DNA of 18,034 nt from Pseudomonadota bacterium (GCA_023426505.1 JAFAAP010000058.1:1-18034); one strand, 5' to 3'; shown: positions 6,628 to 15,580, counted from the stretch's first letter. The notes: a model not told the origin generated them from the letters alone. Program-made: numbers and translations.

Positions 6628-7422
6628 ATGGCATTTACCCGCGCAAACGGCATCGTCCTCCACTACCAGGTCACGGGCCGCGCGGCCGGTCCGACCCTGG
6701 TGTTCCTGAATTCGCTCGGAAGCGACATGCGCATCTGGCAGGAGGTGGTCCCGGCCTTCGCCGACCGCTTCCGGATCGTGCTCTACGACAAGCGCGGCCA
6801 CGGCCTGTCGGATGCCCCCCCGTCGCCCTACACCATCGACGATCATGCAGACGATCTGCTGGCGCTGCTCGACCGCCTCGGCGTGAGGAGCGCCACCCTC
6901 GTTGGGCTCTCCGTCGGCGGCATGATCGCCCAGCGGCTCGCCGTGCGCACGCCCGACCGCATCGAGGCGCTCGTTCTCTGCGACACCGGCGCCAAGATCG
7001 GAACGCCGGAGATGTGGAGCGAGCGCATTGGCGCCGTCGAACGCGCCGGAATTGGGTCGATCGCTGACCGCATCCTGGACCGATGGTTCACGCCGGCGTT
7101 CCGCGAGACGCGCGACGAGGACTTCACTGGCTGGAAGAACATGTTGGTCCGTACGCCAGCCCATGGGTATGCGGGGACCTGCGCGTCGATCCGGGATGCC
7201 GATCTGACGGCCGATGCGGGCAGGATCAAGGCGCCGACGCTCTGCGTGGTCGGCGATCAGGACGGTTCCACGCCGCCGGATCTGGTACGGACCACCGCCG
7301 ATCTCATTCCCGATGCGCGCTTCGAGATCATCCGCGATGCGGGACACATTCCCTGCATCGAACAACCTGCGGCGTTGATCGACCTGATCGAGCGCCATCT
7401 TCGGGAGGCTGGACGTGGCTGA
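6628..7422 (+). CDS. pcaD: 3-oxoadipate enol-lactonase
   Basis: 264 residues, an alpha/beta-hydrolase of normal PcaD size. It hydrolyses beta-ketoadipate enol-lactone to beta-ketoadipate in the cytoplasm. The catalytic triad can be placed: Ser95 in the elbow GLSVGGM, Asp212 in VVGDQDGSTPPD, and His240 in DAGHIPCIEQP. The oxyanion region is FLNSLGSDMRIW (near 27-38), and YDKRGHGLSD is typical of the family. The VVGDQDGSTPP segment and gene order make PcaD much more likely than a generic hydrolase. The ribosome site before the ATG is weak, so translation may depend on coupling from livF 8 bp upstream. It overlaps pcaC by 8 bp; in some bacteria these two enzymes are fused as PcaL, but here they remain separate chains. 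Confidence 0.93.
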   Translation: MAFTRANGIVLHYQVTGRAAGPTLVFLNSLGSDMRIWQEVVPAFADRFRIVLYDKRGHGLSDAPPSPYTIDDHADDLLALLDRLGVRSATLVGLSVGGMIAQRLAVRTPDRIEALVLCDTGAKIGTPEMWSERIGAVERAGIGSIADRILDRWFTPAFRETRDEDFTGWKNMLVRTPAHGYAGTCASIRDADLTADAGRIKAPTLCVVGDQDGSTPPDLVRTTADLIPDARFEIIRDAGHIPCIEQPAALIDLIERHLREAGRG

Positions 7423-7840
7423 AACGGACAAGAGCGAACGCTACAAGGCCGGCATGGCGGTCCGCCGCCAGGTTCTCGGCGACGCGCACGTGGACCGGGC
7501 GACGGCCCAGATGACCGCATTCGATGAGGACTTCCAGACCTTCATTACCGAAGGGGCCTGGGGTTCGGTGTGGTCGCGTCCGGGCTTCACCAAGCGGGAG
7601 CGTTCGATCGTGACCATTGCGCTGCTCGCGGCGCTCGGCCAGGACGAGGAGGTCGCCATGCACGTGCGCGCGACGCGCAACACCGGCGCGACCAGGGAAG
7701 ACATCAAGGAGGCGCTTCTCCATGTGGCGGTCTATGCGGGCGTTCCCGCGGCCAACCACGCCTTCAAGATCGTCAAGAAGGCCTTCGCGGAGATGGAGAC
7801 GACGGCAGGCACGTCACAGGGACAAACCGAACCGCGCTGA
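7415..7840 (+). CDS. pcaC: 4-carboxymuconolactone decarboxylase
   Basis: 141 residues with a GTG start; GGGAGG (7403-7408) sits 6 bases upstream, and the next ATG (7454) would remove the conserved KSERYKAGMAVRRQVLG start. It decarboxylates gamma-carboxymuconolactone to beta-ketoadipate enol-lactone. The family core is clear: RQVLGDAHVDRA, WGSVWSRPGFTKRERSI, EVAMHVRATRNTGAT and EALLHVAVYAGVPAANHAF, which contain the conserved Glu/His set (DEEVAMH, LLHVAVYAG) of the CMD/AhpD-like all-helical fold. Length is normal for stand-alone PcaC, with a slightly extended Gly/Thr/Gln-rich tail. The start lies inside the end of pcaD, so the two are coupled. Confidence 0.94.
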   Translation: MAETDKSERYKAGMAVRRQVLGDAHVDRATAQMTAFDEDFQTFITEGAWGSVWSRPGFTKRERSIVTIALLAALGQDEEVAMHVRATRNTGATREDIKEALLHVAVYAGVPAANHAFKIVKKAFAEMETTAGTSQGQTEPR

Positions 7841-7862
7841 GGCATCGGCGCATTTCGACGGG

Positions 7863-8597
7863 ATGGCAGACATGGTGGATCAAGGACCTTTCTTTCAGCG
7901 TGACCGGGACTGGCATCCGCCGGCCTTCACGCCGCAGTACAAGACGTCGGTGCTGCGCTCGCCGCAGCAGGCGCTGCTGTCGCTCGAGAACACCATCTCG
8001 GAGATGACCGGGCCAGTCTTCGGCCACGACAAGCTCGGGCCGCTCGACAACGACCTGATCCGGAACTACGTCCAAACCGGTGAACCGATCGGCCAGCGCA
8101 TCATCGTCTATGGCCGCGTGCTGGACGAGAATGCCCGGCCCGTTCCCGGCGCGCTGGTCGAGTTCTGGCAGGCCAATGCGGGCGGTCGCTACCGGCACAA
8201 GAAGGAAACGTACCTCGCTCCCATCGATCCGAATTTCGGCGGCTGCGGCCGCACGATCACGGACGAGGAGGGGCGTTACTGGTTCCGCACGATCAAGCCG
8301 GGCGCCTATCCGTGGCCGAACGGCGTCAACGACTGGCGCCCCGCGCATATCCACTTCTCGATCTTCGGCCATGCCTTCGCGCAGCGGCTGATCACGCAAA
8401 TGTACTTCGAGGGCGATCCGATGATCTGGCAGTGCCCGATCGTCTCGACGATCCCCGACCGGGCCGCCATCGAGCAGCTCGTCGCGGCGCTCGACCGCAA
8501 CAATACGCTGCCGATGGATGCGCTCGCCTACAAGTTCGACATCGTCCTGCGCGGGCGTCGTTCGACCATGTTCGAGAACCGGATGGAGGGGAATTGA
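7863..8597 (+). CDS. pcaH: Protocatechuate 3,4-dioxygenase beta subunit
   Basis: 244 residues from ATG 7863 (MADMVDQG); an ATG three codons on (7872) is an alternative, and neither has a strong ribosome site. It is the iron-bearing subunit of the intradiol dioxygenase that splits protocatechuate between C3 and C4 to give 3-carboxy-cis,cis-muconate. By comparison with the Pseudomonas enzyme, the four Fe(III) ligands are Tyr110 (GGRYRHKKE), Tyr149 (GAYPWPNG), His162 and His164 (PAHIHF). The active-site Arg159 is in NDWRPAH. Other family blocks are YLAPIDPNFGGCGR, RTIKPGAYPW and MYFEGDPM. All catalytic residues are present and the length is normal. The TGA overlaps the pcaG start as TGATG, consistent with equimolar subunit synthesis. 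Confidence 0.96.
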   Translation: MADMVDQGPFFQRDRDWHPPAFTPQYKTSVLRSPQQALLSLENTISEMTGPVFGHDKLGPLDNDLIRNYVQTGEPIGQRIIVYGRVLDENARPVPGALVEFWQANAGGRYRHKKETYLAPIDPNFGGCGRTITDEEGRYWFRTIKPGAYPWPNGVNDWRPAHIHFSIFGHAFAQRLITQMYFEGDPMIWQCPIVSTIPDRAAIEQLVAALDRNNTLPMDALAYKFDIVLRGRRSTMFENRMEGN

Positions 8598-9223
8598 TGG
8601 TTCAGAAGCTCGGATTTTTGAAGGAATCACCCTCCCAGACCGCGGGCCCGTACGTCCATATCGGCACGACCCCGAACTGGGTCGAGATCACCGGCGTCTG
8701 GAAGGAGGATCTAGGCCTCGTGCTGGTCGGGCCCGAGACGAAGGGCGAGCGGATCATCATCAAGGGGCATGTCTACGACGGCGCCGGCGATCCGCTGAAG
8801 GATGCTCTCATCGAGATCTGGCAGGCGGACGCGGAGGGCTTCTACAACAGCCCGCAGGAGCGACGCGGGCGCGCCGACCCGAACTTCGCCGGCTGGGGCC
8901 GCCAGCCTGCCGACGGAGTTACGGGCGAGTACAGGTTCGAGACGATCAAGCCGGGACGCGTTCCCTACAAGGACGGGCGCCTGATGGCGCCGCACATCAC
9001 GTTTTGGATCGTGGCGCGCGGCATCAATATCGGCCTCCATACGCGCATGTACTTCAGCGACGAGGAAGCGGCGAACGCCGAGTGCCCGGTCCTCGCGCGC
9101 ATCGCCCACAAGGCGCGCATCCCGACGCTCGTCGCCACGCGCGGCGTGGAGAACGGCCTGCCGACCTACACCTTCGACATCCATCTTCAGGGTGAGAAGG
9201 AAACCGTGTTCTTCGACATCTGA
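8597..9223 (+). CDS. pcaG: Protocatechuate 3,4-dioxygenase alpha subunit
   Basis: 208 residues. The SPSQTAGPYVHIG opening, the GHVYDGAGDPLKDALIEIWQ strand pair and FETIKPGRVPYKDGRLMAPHITF identify the alpha subunit. As in known PcaG proteins, it shares the beta subunit's fold but lacks the Tyr/Tyr/His/His iron set (the HIH motif is replaced by HITFW). It contributes residues to the substrate pocket at the alpha-beta interface. The start shares bases with the pcaH stop (TGATG). A 20-bp gap follows to the CoA-transferase genes. Length is normal. Confidence 0.95.
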   Translation: MVQKLGFLKESPSQTAGPYVHIGTTPNWVEITGVWKEDLGLVLVGPETKGERIIIKGHVYDGAGDPLKDALIEIWQADAEGFYNSPQERRGRADPNFAGWGRQPADGVTGEYRFETIKPGRVPYKDGRLMAPHITFWIVARGINIGLHTRMYFSDEEAANAECPVLARIAHKARIPTLVATRGVENGLPTYTFDIHLQGEKETVFFDI

Positions 9224-9243
9224 TCGTGAGCTGAAAACCGAAA

Positions 9244-10089
9244 ATGGCCAAGTTCCAGAGCCTCAAGGAGGCTGTCGCCGAGAACCTGCGCGACGGCGAT
9301 ACCGTCGCGTTCGAAGGGTTCACCCATCTCATCCCACATGCCGCCGCCCACGAGGTCATCCGCCAGGGCCGCAAGGACCTGACCCTGATCCGCATGACGC
9401 CGGACATCATCTACGACCAGATGATCGGCATGGGCCTCGCCAAGAAGGTGATCTTCTCCTATGCGGGCAATCCCGGCGTCGGTCTCCTGCGCCGCATGCG
9501 CGACGCCATCGAGAACGGCTGGCCGCGCGCCATCGAAACGGTCGAGCACAGCCACGCCGCCATGGCGAACGCCTACGAGGCGGGCGCCGCGGGGCTTCCC
9601 TGCGCGGTGTTCCGCGGCTATCGCGGAGCCGGACTCAAGGAGGTCAACCCGGCGATCCAGAGCGTGACCTGCCCATTCACCGGCGAGGAGCTTGCGGCCG
9701 TGCCGGCTCACCGGCCGGACGTGACCTTCATCCATGCCCAGAAGGCAAACCGGCGCGGCGACGTCCTGGTCGAGGGCATCATCGGGGTGCAGAAGGAGGC
9801 GGTGCTCGCCGCCCAGCGCGCCATCGTCACGGTCGAGGAGATCGTCGACGATTTCGAGGGGCTGCATCCGAACCTCTGTGTGCTGCCGCACTGGACGATC
9901 ACGTCGATCGTGCAGGTGCCGGGCGGAGCGCATCCGTCCTACACGCATGGCTATTACGACCGCGACAATGCGGCCTATCTCGAATGGGACAAGATCTCCG
10001 CCGATCGCGACCTGTTCACGCAGTGGATGAAAGACAACGTGCTCGCCGTGGGCCCCGAGGCCTTCGCGGCACGCGTCAAGGGATTGTGA
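9244..10089 (+). CDS. pcaI: 3-oxoadipate CoA-transferase subunit A (CatI/glutaconate-type)
   Basis: 281 residues. It should form, with the next gene product, the enzyme that moves CoA from succinyl-CoA to beta-ketoadipate. The sequence opens SLKEAVAENLRDGDTVAFEGF, followed by THLIPHAAAHEVIRQG, and contains MTPDIIYDQMIGMGLAKKV, SYAGNPGVGLLRRMRDAIE, and DVTFIHAQKANRRGDVLVEG. It is about 50 residues longer than the classical PcaI (about 230) and matches the glutaconate CoA-transferase-like CatI group described from a chloroaromatic-degrading Pseudomonas. The role as beta-ketoadipate transferase rests on position between pcaG and pcaF. A related substrate such as a substituted 3-oxoadipate cannot be excluded. 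The ribosome site is weak. Confidence 0.85.
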   Translation: MAKFQSLKEAVAENLRDGDTVAFEGFTHLIPHAAAHEVIRQGRKDLTLIRMTPDIIYDQMIGMGLAKKVIFSYAGNPGVGLLRRMRDAIENGWPRAIETVEHSHAAMANAYEAGAAGLPCAVFRGYRGAGLKEVNPAIQSVTCPFTGEELAAVPAHRPDVTFIHAQKANRRGDVLVEGIIGVQKEAVLAAQRAIVTVEEIVDDFEGLHPNLCVLPHWTITSIVQVPGGAHPSYTHGYYDRDNAAYLEWDKISADRDLFTQWMKDNVLAVGPEAFAARVKGL

Positions 10090-10098
10090 GACAGCCAG

Positions 10099-10874
10099 AT
10101 GCCCGACTTTACTCCCACCGAGATGATGACCATCGCGGCCGCGCGCGCGCTGTCGAATGAGGACGTGTGCTTCGTCGGCATCGGCGCGCCGTCGGCTGCC
10201 TGCAACGTGGCGCGTCTCACCCATGCGCCTGACATCACCCTCATCTACGAAAGCGGCACCATCGGCACCGCGCCCGACGTACTGCCCCTGTCAATCGGCG
10301 ACGGCGAGCTCTGCGAGACGGCGGTGACGACGGTGTCAGTGCCGGAGATGTTCCGCTACTGGCTCCAGGGAGGACGCATCTCCATTGGGTTCCTCGGCGC
10401 CGCGCAGCTCGACCGCTTCGGCAACATCAACACCACCGTGATCGGCGACTACAACAAGCCGAAAGTGCGCCTGCCAGGCGGCGGCGGCGCGCCGGAGATC
10501 GCGACCTCGTGCCAGGAGGTCTACATCACCATGAAGCAGTCGACTCGCGGCATGGTGGAGAAGATCGACTTCTTCACCTCCTTCGGCCATGGCGAAGGCG
10601 GCAACGACCGTGAGCGCCTCGGCATTACCACGAAGGGCCCGACGCTGCTCATCACGGACCTCGCGGTCTGGAAGCCCGATCCGGTCACGAAGGAGTTCAC
10701 CGTCGTGTCGATGCATCCGGGCGTGACCCGCGAGCAGGTGCAGGAGACCTGCGGCTGGAAGGTGCGCTTCGCCGGCAATGTCGAGGAGACGCCGCCGCCG
10801 ACCGAGCTCGAGCTCAAGACCCTGCGCGACCTCCAGGCGCGCACCGAAAAGGCCCACGGCGGCAAGAAGGGAGC

Positions 10875-10878
<4 letters not shown>
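10099..10878 (+). CDS. pcaJ: 3-oxoadipate CoA-transferase subunit B (CatJ/glutaconate-type)
   Basis: 259 residues. The catalytic Glu that carries the glutamyl-CoA intermediate is E51 in ITLIYESGTIGTAP, as expected for the B subunit. FVGIGAPSAACNVARL near residue 25, FLGAAQLDRFGNINTT and LPGGGGAPEIA are further family blocks. As with its partner, it is longer than the classical PcaJ (about 210) and belongs to the CatJ/GctB-like group. It ends in a Lys/Gly-rich tail. Its TGA overlaps the pcaF start as ATGA, so translation runs on into the thiolase that uses its product. Confidence 0.86.
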
Positions 10879-12086
<1,208 letters not shown>

Positions 12087-12095
12087 GCTCCCGCC

Positions 12096-13157
12096 ATGAC
12101 GATGCCGGCACCATCCTCCACGCTCCTCGCCTCCCTCACCGGAGATGAGGAGATCGGCGGCTTCTTCACCAGGGAGGCCGAACTCTTCGCCATGCTGCAG
12201 GTGGAGGAGGCGCTCGCCATCGCCGAAGCCGATGTCGGCCTCATCGACAGGGACGCCCTGGGTGCCGTTGCGCAGGCCTGCCGCACCTTCAAGCCGGACT
12301 GGGAGCGGCTCGCCCGAGGGCTCGAACAGGACGGCGTCGTGGTGCCGGAATTCGTCAAGCAGCTGCGCGGGGCGGTGGGAGAACCCCACGTCAAGGCGGT
12401 TCATCTCGGGGCGACGAGCCAGGATGTGATCGACACCGCGTTGGTCCTGCGCCTGAAGGGAGCGGTGGCCATCTATCTTCGCCGCCTCGACGGATTGCTC
12501 CAGACCCTTCATGCCTTGAAGGCCCGCGACGGCGCCGTGCGGCTCATGGCCCATACCCGGATGCAGCAGGCGCTGCCCTTCACGGCCGCCGACAAGATCG
12601 ACACATGGCTTCAGCCGCTGGAGAGGCACAAGGAGGCGCTCTCGGAGCTTTCGCCGAGGCTCCTTGCGGTCCAGCTCGGCGGACCGGTCGGCACCCGAGC
12701 GGAGCTGAAGGGGCATGGCGACGCCGTCGCCGACCTCATGGCTGAACGCCTTGGGTTGGCTTATGCGCCGCAATGGCACTCCCAGCGCGACCGGATCGGC
12801 GAGTTCGGCTCCTGGCTATCGCTCCTGTCCGGCACCCTCGGCAAGATCGGTCAGGACGTCGCCCTAATGGCGCAGAACGAGGTCGGCGAGGTGCGGCTTG
12901 CCACCGGCGGCGGCTCCTCGGCGATGCCGCACAAGTCGAACCCGGTCCCGGCCGAGGTGCTGGTGACGCTCGCCCGGTTCAATGCCGGCCTCCTCGGAAC
13001 CCTGCACCAGGCGCTCGTCCACGAGAACGAGCGCTCGGGGGCCGCCTGGACCCTCGAATGGCTCGTGCTGCCGCAGATGGCGGTGACCACAGGCGCCGGG
13101 CTGAGGCTGGCGCAGGATCTGATCGGAAAGCTGACCTTCCAATCCTCGATGACGTAG
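12096..13157 (+). CDS. pcaB: 3-carboxy-cis,cis-muconate cycloisomerase
   Basis: 353 residues of the fumarase/aspartase superfamily. It lactonises 3-carboxy-cis,cis-muconate, the PcaHG product, to gamma-carboxymuconolactone, the PcaC substrate. The superfamily signature is intact: HLGATSQDVIDTA (TSQD 107-110), MAHTRMQQALPFT, and the mobile catalytic loop GGGSSAMPHKSNPVPAE (271-287) with the serine pair. At ~350 residues it is the short form usual in Alphaproteobacteria; the Pseudomonas form is ~450. Its place last in the operon, after pcaF, differs from the common pcaDCHGB order of rhizobia. No terminator follows: only 9 bp separate its TAG from the stop of the convergent small gene. Confidence 0.93.
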   Translation: MTMPAPSSTLLASLTGDEEIGGFFTREAELFAMLQVEEALAIAEADVGLIDRDALGAVAQACRTFKPDWERLARGLEQDGVVVPEFVKQLRGAVGEPHVKAVHLGATSQDVIDTALVLRLKGAVAIYLRRLDGLLQTLHALKARDGAVRLMAHTRMQQALPFTAADKIDTWLQPLERHKEALSELSPRLLAVQLGGPVGTRAELKGHGDAVADLMAERLGLAYAPQWHSQRDRIGEFGSWLSLLSGTLGKIGQDVALMAQNEVGEVRLATGGGSSAMPHKSNPVPAEVLVTLARFNAGLLGTLHQALVHENERSGAAWTLEWLVLPQMAVTTGAGLRLAQDLIGKLTFQSSMT

Positions 13158-13166
13158 CGACACCCG

Positions 13167-13334
13167 TCAGGCATCGCCCACAATCACAGTGATGCGGCCG
13201 CTGCCGCCGCAATCCGGACAGGCGTTGTGCCCGATCTCGCCGGAGCCGTTGCAGGTCGGGCAGATGTCTTCCCCCGTCTGCTTCGTGCCGCGCACGTCCT
13301 CGTCGCCCGGGTTCTTCCGCTCGGTGTCGGCCAT
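13167..13334 (-). CDS. Small protein with DnaJ-type CxxCxGxG zinc-binding motifs
   Basis: 55 residues, too short for usual ORF lists. It reads MADTERKNPG, an acidic/basic linker, then CPTCNGSGEIGHNACPDC and GGSGRITVIVGDA. Two CxxCxGxG units (Cys25/Cys28 and Cys39/Cys42) are spaced like half of the DnaJ cysteine-rich domain, enough to bind one zinc. No J-domain or membrane segment is present. The start is well supported: AGGAG lies 7 bases before the ATG. It begins 42 bp after the AraC-type regulator on the same strand, so they are probably co-transcribed. Similar tiny proteins are sometimes annotated as DnaJ in Hyphomicrobiales, but no function is known to me. A role in folding or assembly of a protein of this pathway would be speculation. 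Confidence 0.82.
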   Translation of the reverse strand: MADTERKNPGDEDVRGTKQTGEDICPTCNGSGEIGHNACPDCGGSGRITVIVGDA

Positions 13335-13339
13335 GGATG

Positions 13340-13355
13340 TCTCCTTTCCGGGAGA
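13340..13355 (-). promoter_or_regulatory. Hairpin covering the ribosome site of the small zinc-motif gene
   Basis: On the transcribed (minus) strand TCTCC pairs with GGAGA across a 6-base loop, so the AGGAG Shine-Dalgarno lies in a 5-bp stem. A second small stem, CGGGA / TCCCG (13360-13372), lies just upstream. This may make translation depend on ribosomes finishing pobR. The stem is short and the effect is inferred. Confidence 0.4.
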
Positions 13356-13376
13356 ACGTCGGGACCTTCCCGCGGT

Positions 13377-14261
13377 TCAGGCGGATGGGCCGCGCTGGAG
13401 CGCCCGGAATCCAAGCGGCGACAGGCCCGTCTTGTTCTTGAAGAAGCGCGCGAAGTAGGACGGATCCTCGAACGCGAGGGCGAGCGCGATCTCCTTCGCG
13501 CTGAAGGACGTGAAGGTGAGATAGCGTTTCGCCTCGAGGACGAGACGCTCGTGGATCACTCCGAGCGCCGTGTCGCCGAGCTGCTCGCGGCAGATGCGGT
13601 TGAGATGGGCCGGCGTAAGGCCGAGGCGGCGGGCATAGGCCTCGACCGGCTTGTGGCTGCGGTAGTCCTGATCGACCAACTGGCGGAACCGCATGGCGTG
13701 ATGGCGCGCCCTGTCACGCGCGCCCTGTGTCGAGGCGACGGGCAGGCGCTTGAGCCGGTGGATCGCGATGAGGACGAGGGCGAGGCGGGCCTCAATGACT
13801 CCGAGCCGTCCCGACTCCCGCGTCCCGAACTCCGCCGCGATGCTGGCGATGTCGTCCGCGATCGCCTGGGCGATGCCGTCGTGCCCCGCCAACGGCACGT
13901 ACTGCACCTGCCGGAAGGTGCTCTCGATGTCCCCGGCTGCCTGGAGGATCGCCGGCAGGCGGTCCTGAAACAGGGTCAGCACGGTCCCTTCCACGTCAGG
14001 CCGGAAGGAGTAGCCGTGCACCACCATCGGCGGCAGCGTGATCAGGCTCGGGCCTTCGAGATGGCCATGCTGGCCGTCGACGACGATGTCCGCCTTGCCG
14101 CTCCCGAGGTGGAGGATCTGGAACAGGTTCTCGTGCCGGTGCGGCTGGATCTCGTAATTGTACAAGCGGCTGCGCGACTGGATCGTCTCGCAATGAACCC
14201 AGTCGGTCCGCGCGCCATCCTTGAATTCTCCATAAAGGGAATAGGTTGGGATCGTTTCCAT
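13377..14261 (-). CDS. pobR: AraC-family regulator of 4-hydroxybenzoate catabolism (PobR/PobC type)
   Basis: 294 residues. The N-terminal ~150 residues form a cupin-like sensor (YEIQPHRHENLFQILHL, GKADIVVDGQHGHLEGPSL, LPPMVVHGYSF). The C-terminal ~100 residues carry two helix-turn-helix motifs (VEAYARRLGLTPAHLNRICRE; FSAKEIALALAFEDPSYFARFF) and the AraC signature ending KNKTGLSPLGFRAL. The PHRHENLFQ sensor and position divergent to pobA match AraC-type PobR/PobC activators from Pseudomonas and rhizobia, which respond to 4-hydroxybenzoate. Acinetobacter uses an IclR-type PobR instead, so the name covers two families. The 149-bp gap to pobA carries TTGTCC repeats that are candidate binding sites. 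A small zinc-motif gene follows 42 bp downstream. Confidence 0.88.
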   Translation of the reverse strand: METIPTYSLYGEFKDGARTDWVHCETIQSRSRLYNYEIQPHRHENLFQILHLGSGKADIVVDGQHGHLEGPSLITLPPMVVHGYSFRPDVEGTVLTLFQDRLPAILQAAGDIESTFRQVQYVPLAGHDGIAQAIADDIASIAAEFGTRESGRLGVIEARLALVLIAIHRLKRLPVASTQGARDRARHHAMRFRQLVDQDYRSHKPVEAYARRLGLTPAHLNRICREQLGDTALGVIHERLVLEAKRYLTFTSFSAKEIALALAFEDPSYFARFFKNKTGLSPLGFRALQRGPSA

Positions 14262-14304
14262 GCGGCGGCCGGGTCTTCTGATCGTGTGGCTTGGGATGTT
14301 CGAA

Positions 14305-14363
14305 TTGTCCTATCCTTTGCCTGCTTTGTCCATTGGCCGCGGACCGATCCGCACCCATTGTCC
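14305..14363. promoter_or_regulatory. Candidate PobR operator: three TTGTCC direct repeats
   Basis: TTGTCC occurs at 14305-14310, 14326-14331 and 14358-14363, in the wider contexts AATTGTCCTAT, CTTTGTCCATT and CATTGTCCGTT. Spacings are 21 and 32 bp, about two and three helical turns. Direct half-sites 21 bp apart are the known pattern for AraC-family proteins, and the site lies between an AraC-type gene and pobA. Confidence 0.55.
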
Positions 14364-14375
14364 GTTCTTGTGAGA

Positions 14376-14391
14376 GGCGGCCGAAGCCGCC
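14376..14391 (+). promoter_or_regulatory. Leader hairpin just before pobA ribosome site
   Basis: A 6-bp all-GC stem GGCGGC / GCCGCC closes a CGAA tetraloop, ending 5 bases before the GGAGG of pobA. It is too close to the start to be a terminator. It may shield the 5' end of the mRNA, or it may simply lie upstream of or at the promoter. Confidence 0.4.
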
Positions 14392-14410
14392 CGTCTGGAG
14401 GAACGTCACA

Positions 14411-15580
14411 ATGCGCACCAAGGTTGTCATCATCGGCGCCGGGCCGGCCGGACTTCTCCTGGGGCGGCTGCTCGAGAACGAGGGCATCGAGACGGTCATT
14501 CTGGAACGCCGCAGCCAGGACTACGTGCTGGGCCGCATCCGGGCCGGCGTCCTCGAACAGGGCACGGTCGAACTCCTGGAACGGGCAGGCGTCAGCGAGC
14601 GCATGCATGCGGAAGGTCTCGTCCATGACGGGGTCGAGCTCTCGTTCGACGGCGACACGCATCGCTTCGACTTCCGCAAGCTGGTCGGCCGGACCGTCAT
14701 GGTCTACGGACAGACCGAGGTCACGCGGGACCTAATGCAGGCCCGCGACGCCTCCGGGGCGGCGACCGTCTACGAGGCCGAGGACGTCTCGCTCCACGAT
14801 TTCGACGGCGAGGCCCCGCGGGTGCGCTACCGCAAGGACGGGGTGGAGCACGAGATCGCCTGCGACTTCATCGCCGGCTGCGACGGCTATCACGGCGTCT
14901 CCCGCGCCAGCGTGCCGGAAGGTGCGGTGAAGACCTTCGAGCGGGTCTACCCCTTCGGCTGGCTCGGGATCCTGGTGGACCGGCCGCCTGTGGCGGAGGA
15001 ACTGATCTATGCCCATCACAGCCGCGGCTTCGCCCTCTGCTCCATGCGCTCCGAGACCCGCAGCCGCTACTATGTTCAGGTTCCGGCAGGCGAGCGGGTC
15101 GAGGACTGGTCCGACGAGCGTTTCTGGGACGAACTCCGCAGCCGCTTGAACAAAGAGACGGCCGAGAGGCTGCTGACCGGCCCCTCGATCGAGAAGTCCA
15201 TCGCGCCCTTGAGGAGCTTCGTCGCCGAGCCCCTGCGCTTCGGGCGCCTGTTCCTCGCGGGCGACGCCGCCCATATCGTGCCGCCGACCGGCGCCAAGGG
15301 CCTGAATCTTGCGGCGAGCGACGTGCGCTATCTGGCGGATGCCCTGATCGAGTATTACGGCGAGCGCTCCCCGGCCGGGATCGATGCCTATTCGACCAAG
15401 GCCCTGGCGCGCGTGTGGAAGGCGGAGCGCTTTTCGTGGTGGATGACCTCGATCCTTCATACCTTCCCGGACACGGATGCCTTCGGACGGCGGATGCAGC
15501 GGACGGAGTTCGACTATCTGGTCAGTTCCGAGGCGGCATCCCGGTCCCTGGCGGAGAACTACACCGGCCTGCCGTTCTAG
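14411..15580 (+). CDS. pobA: 4-hydroxybenzoate 3-monooxygenase (FAD, NADPH)
   Basis: 389 residues from ATG 14411, preceded by GGAGG (14397-14401). It hydroxylates 4-hydroxybenzoate to protocatechuate in the cytoplasm. The sequence can be matched almost residue by residue to the Pseudomonas enzyme (394 aa): FAD dinucleotide motif IGAGPAG (8-14), R42/R44 in LGRIRAGVLEQG, the DG motif around AGCDGYHGVSR, substrate residues Tyr200 (ELIYAHH), Ser211 and Arg213 (CSMRSETRSRYY), the GD motif FLAGDAAHIVPPTGAKGLN (281-299), and Tyr384 in the C-terminal AENYTGLPF. Each is shifted by at most a residue or two from the classical numbering, so the enzyme should be fully active. It feeds the pca operon on the other side of the regulator pair and is probably driven by the divergent AraC-type protein. 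Confidence 0.97.
   Translation: MRTKVVIIGAGPAGLLLGRLLENEGIETVILERRSQDYVLGRIRAGVLEQGTVELLERAGVSERMHAEGLVHDGVELSFDGDTHRFDFRKLVGRTVMVYGQTEVTRDLMQARDASGAATVYEAEDVSLHDFDGEAPRVRYRKDGVEHEIACDFIAGCDGYHGVSRASVPEGAVKTFERVYPFGWLGILVDRPPVAEELIYAHHSRGFALCSMRSETRSRYYVQVPAGERVEDWSDERFWDELRSRLNKETAERLLTGPSIEKSIAPLRSFVAEPLRFGRLFLAGDAAHIVPPTGAKGLNLAASDVRYLADALIEYYGERSPAGIDAYSTKALARVWKAERFSWWMTSILHTFPDTDAFGRRMQRTEFDYLVSSEAASRSLAENYTGLPF

Noticed and set aside
7415..7422. pcaD-pcaC fusion (PcaL)
   Set aside because: The frames differ and a GTG with a good ribosome site starts pcaC before the pcaD stop, so they are separate overlapping genes.
14296..14304. ATGTTCGAA upstream of pobA, resembling a repeat of the proposed PcaR operator
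   Set aside because: A single half-site without the inverted partner. The same ATGTTCG occurs by chance inside several coding regions here (for example near 4644, 4827, 8569 and 17389), so it is not evidence for cross-control.
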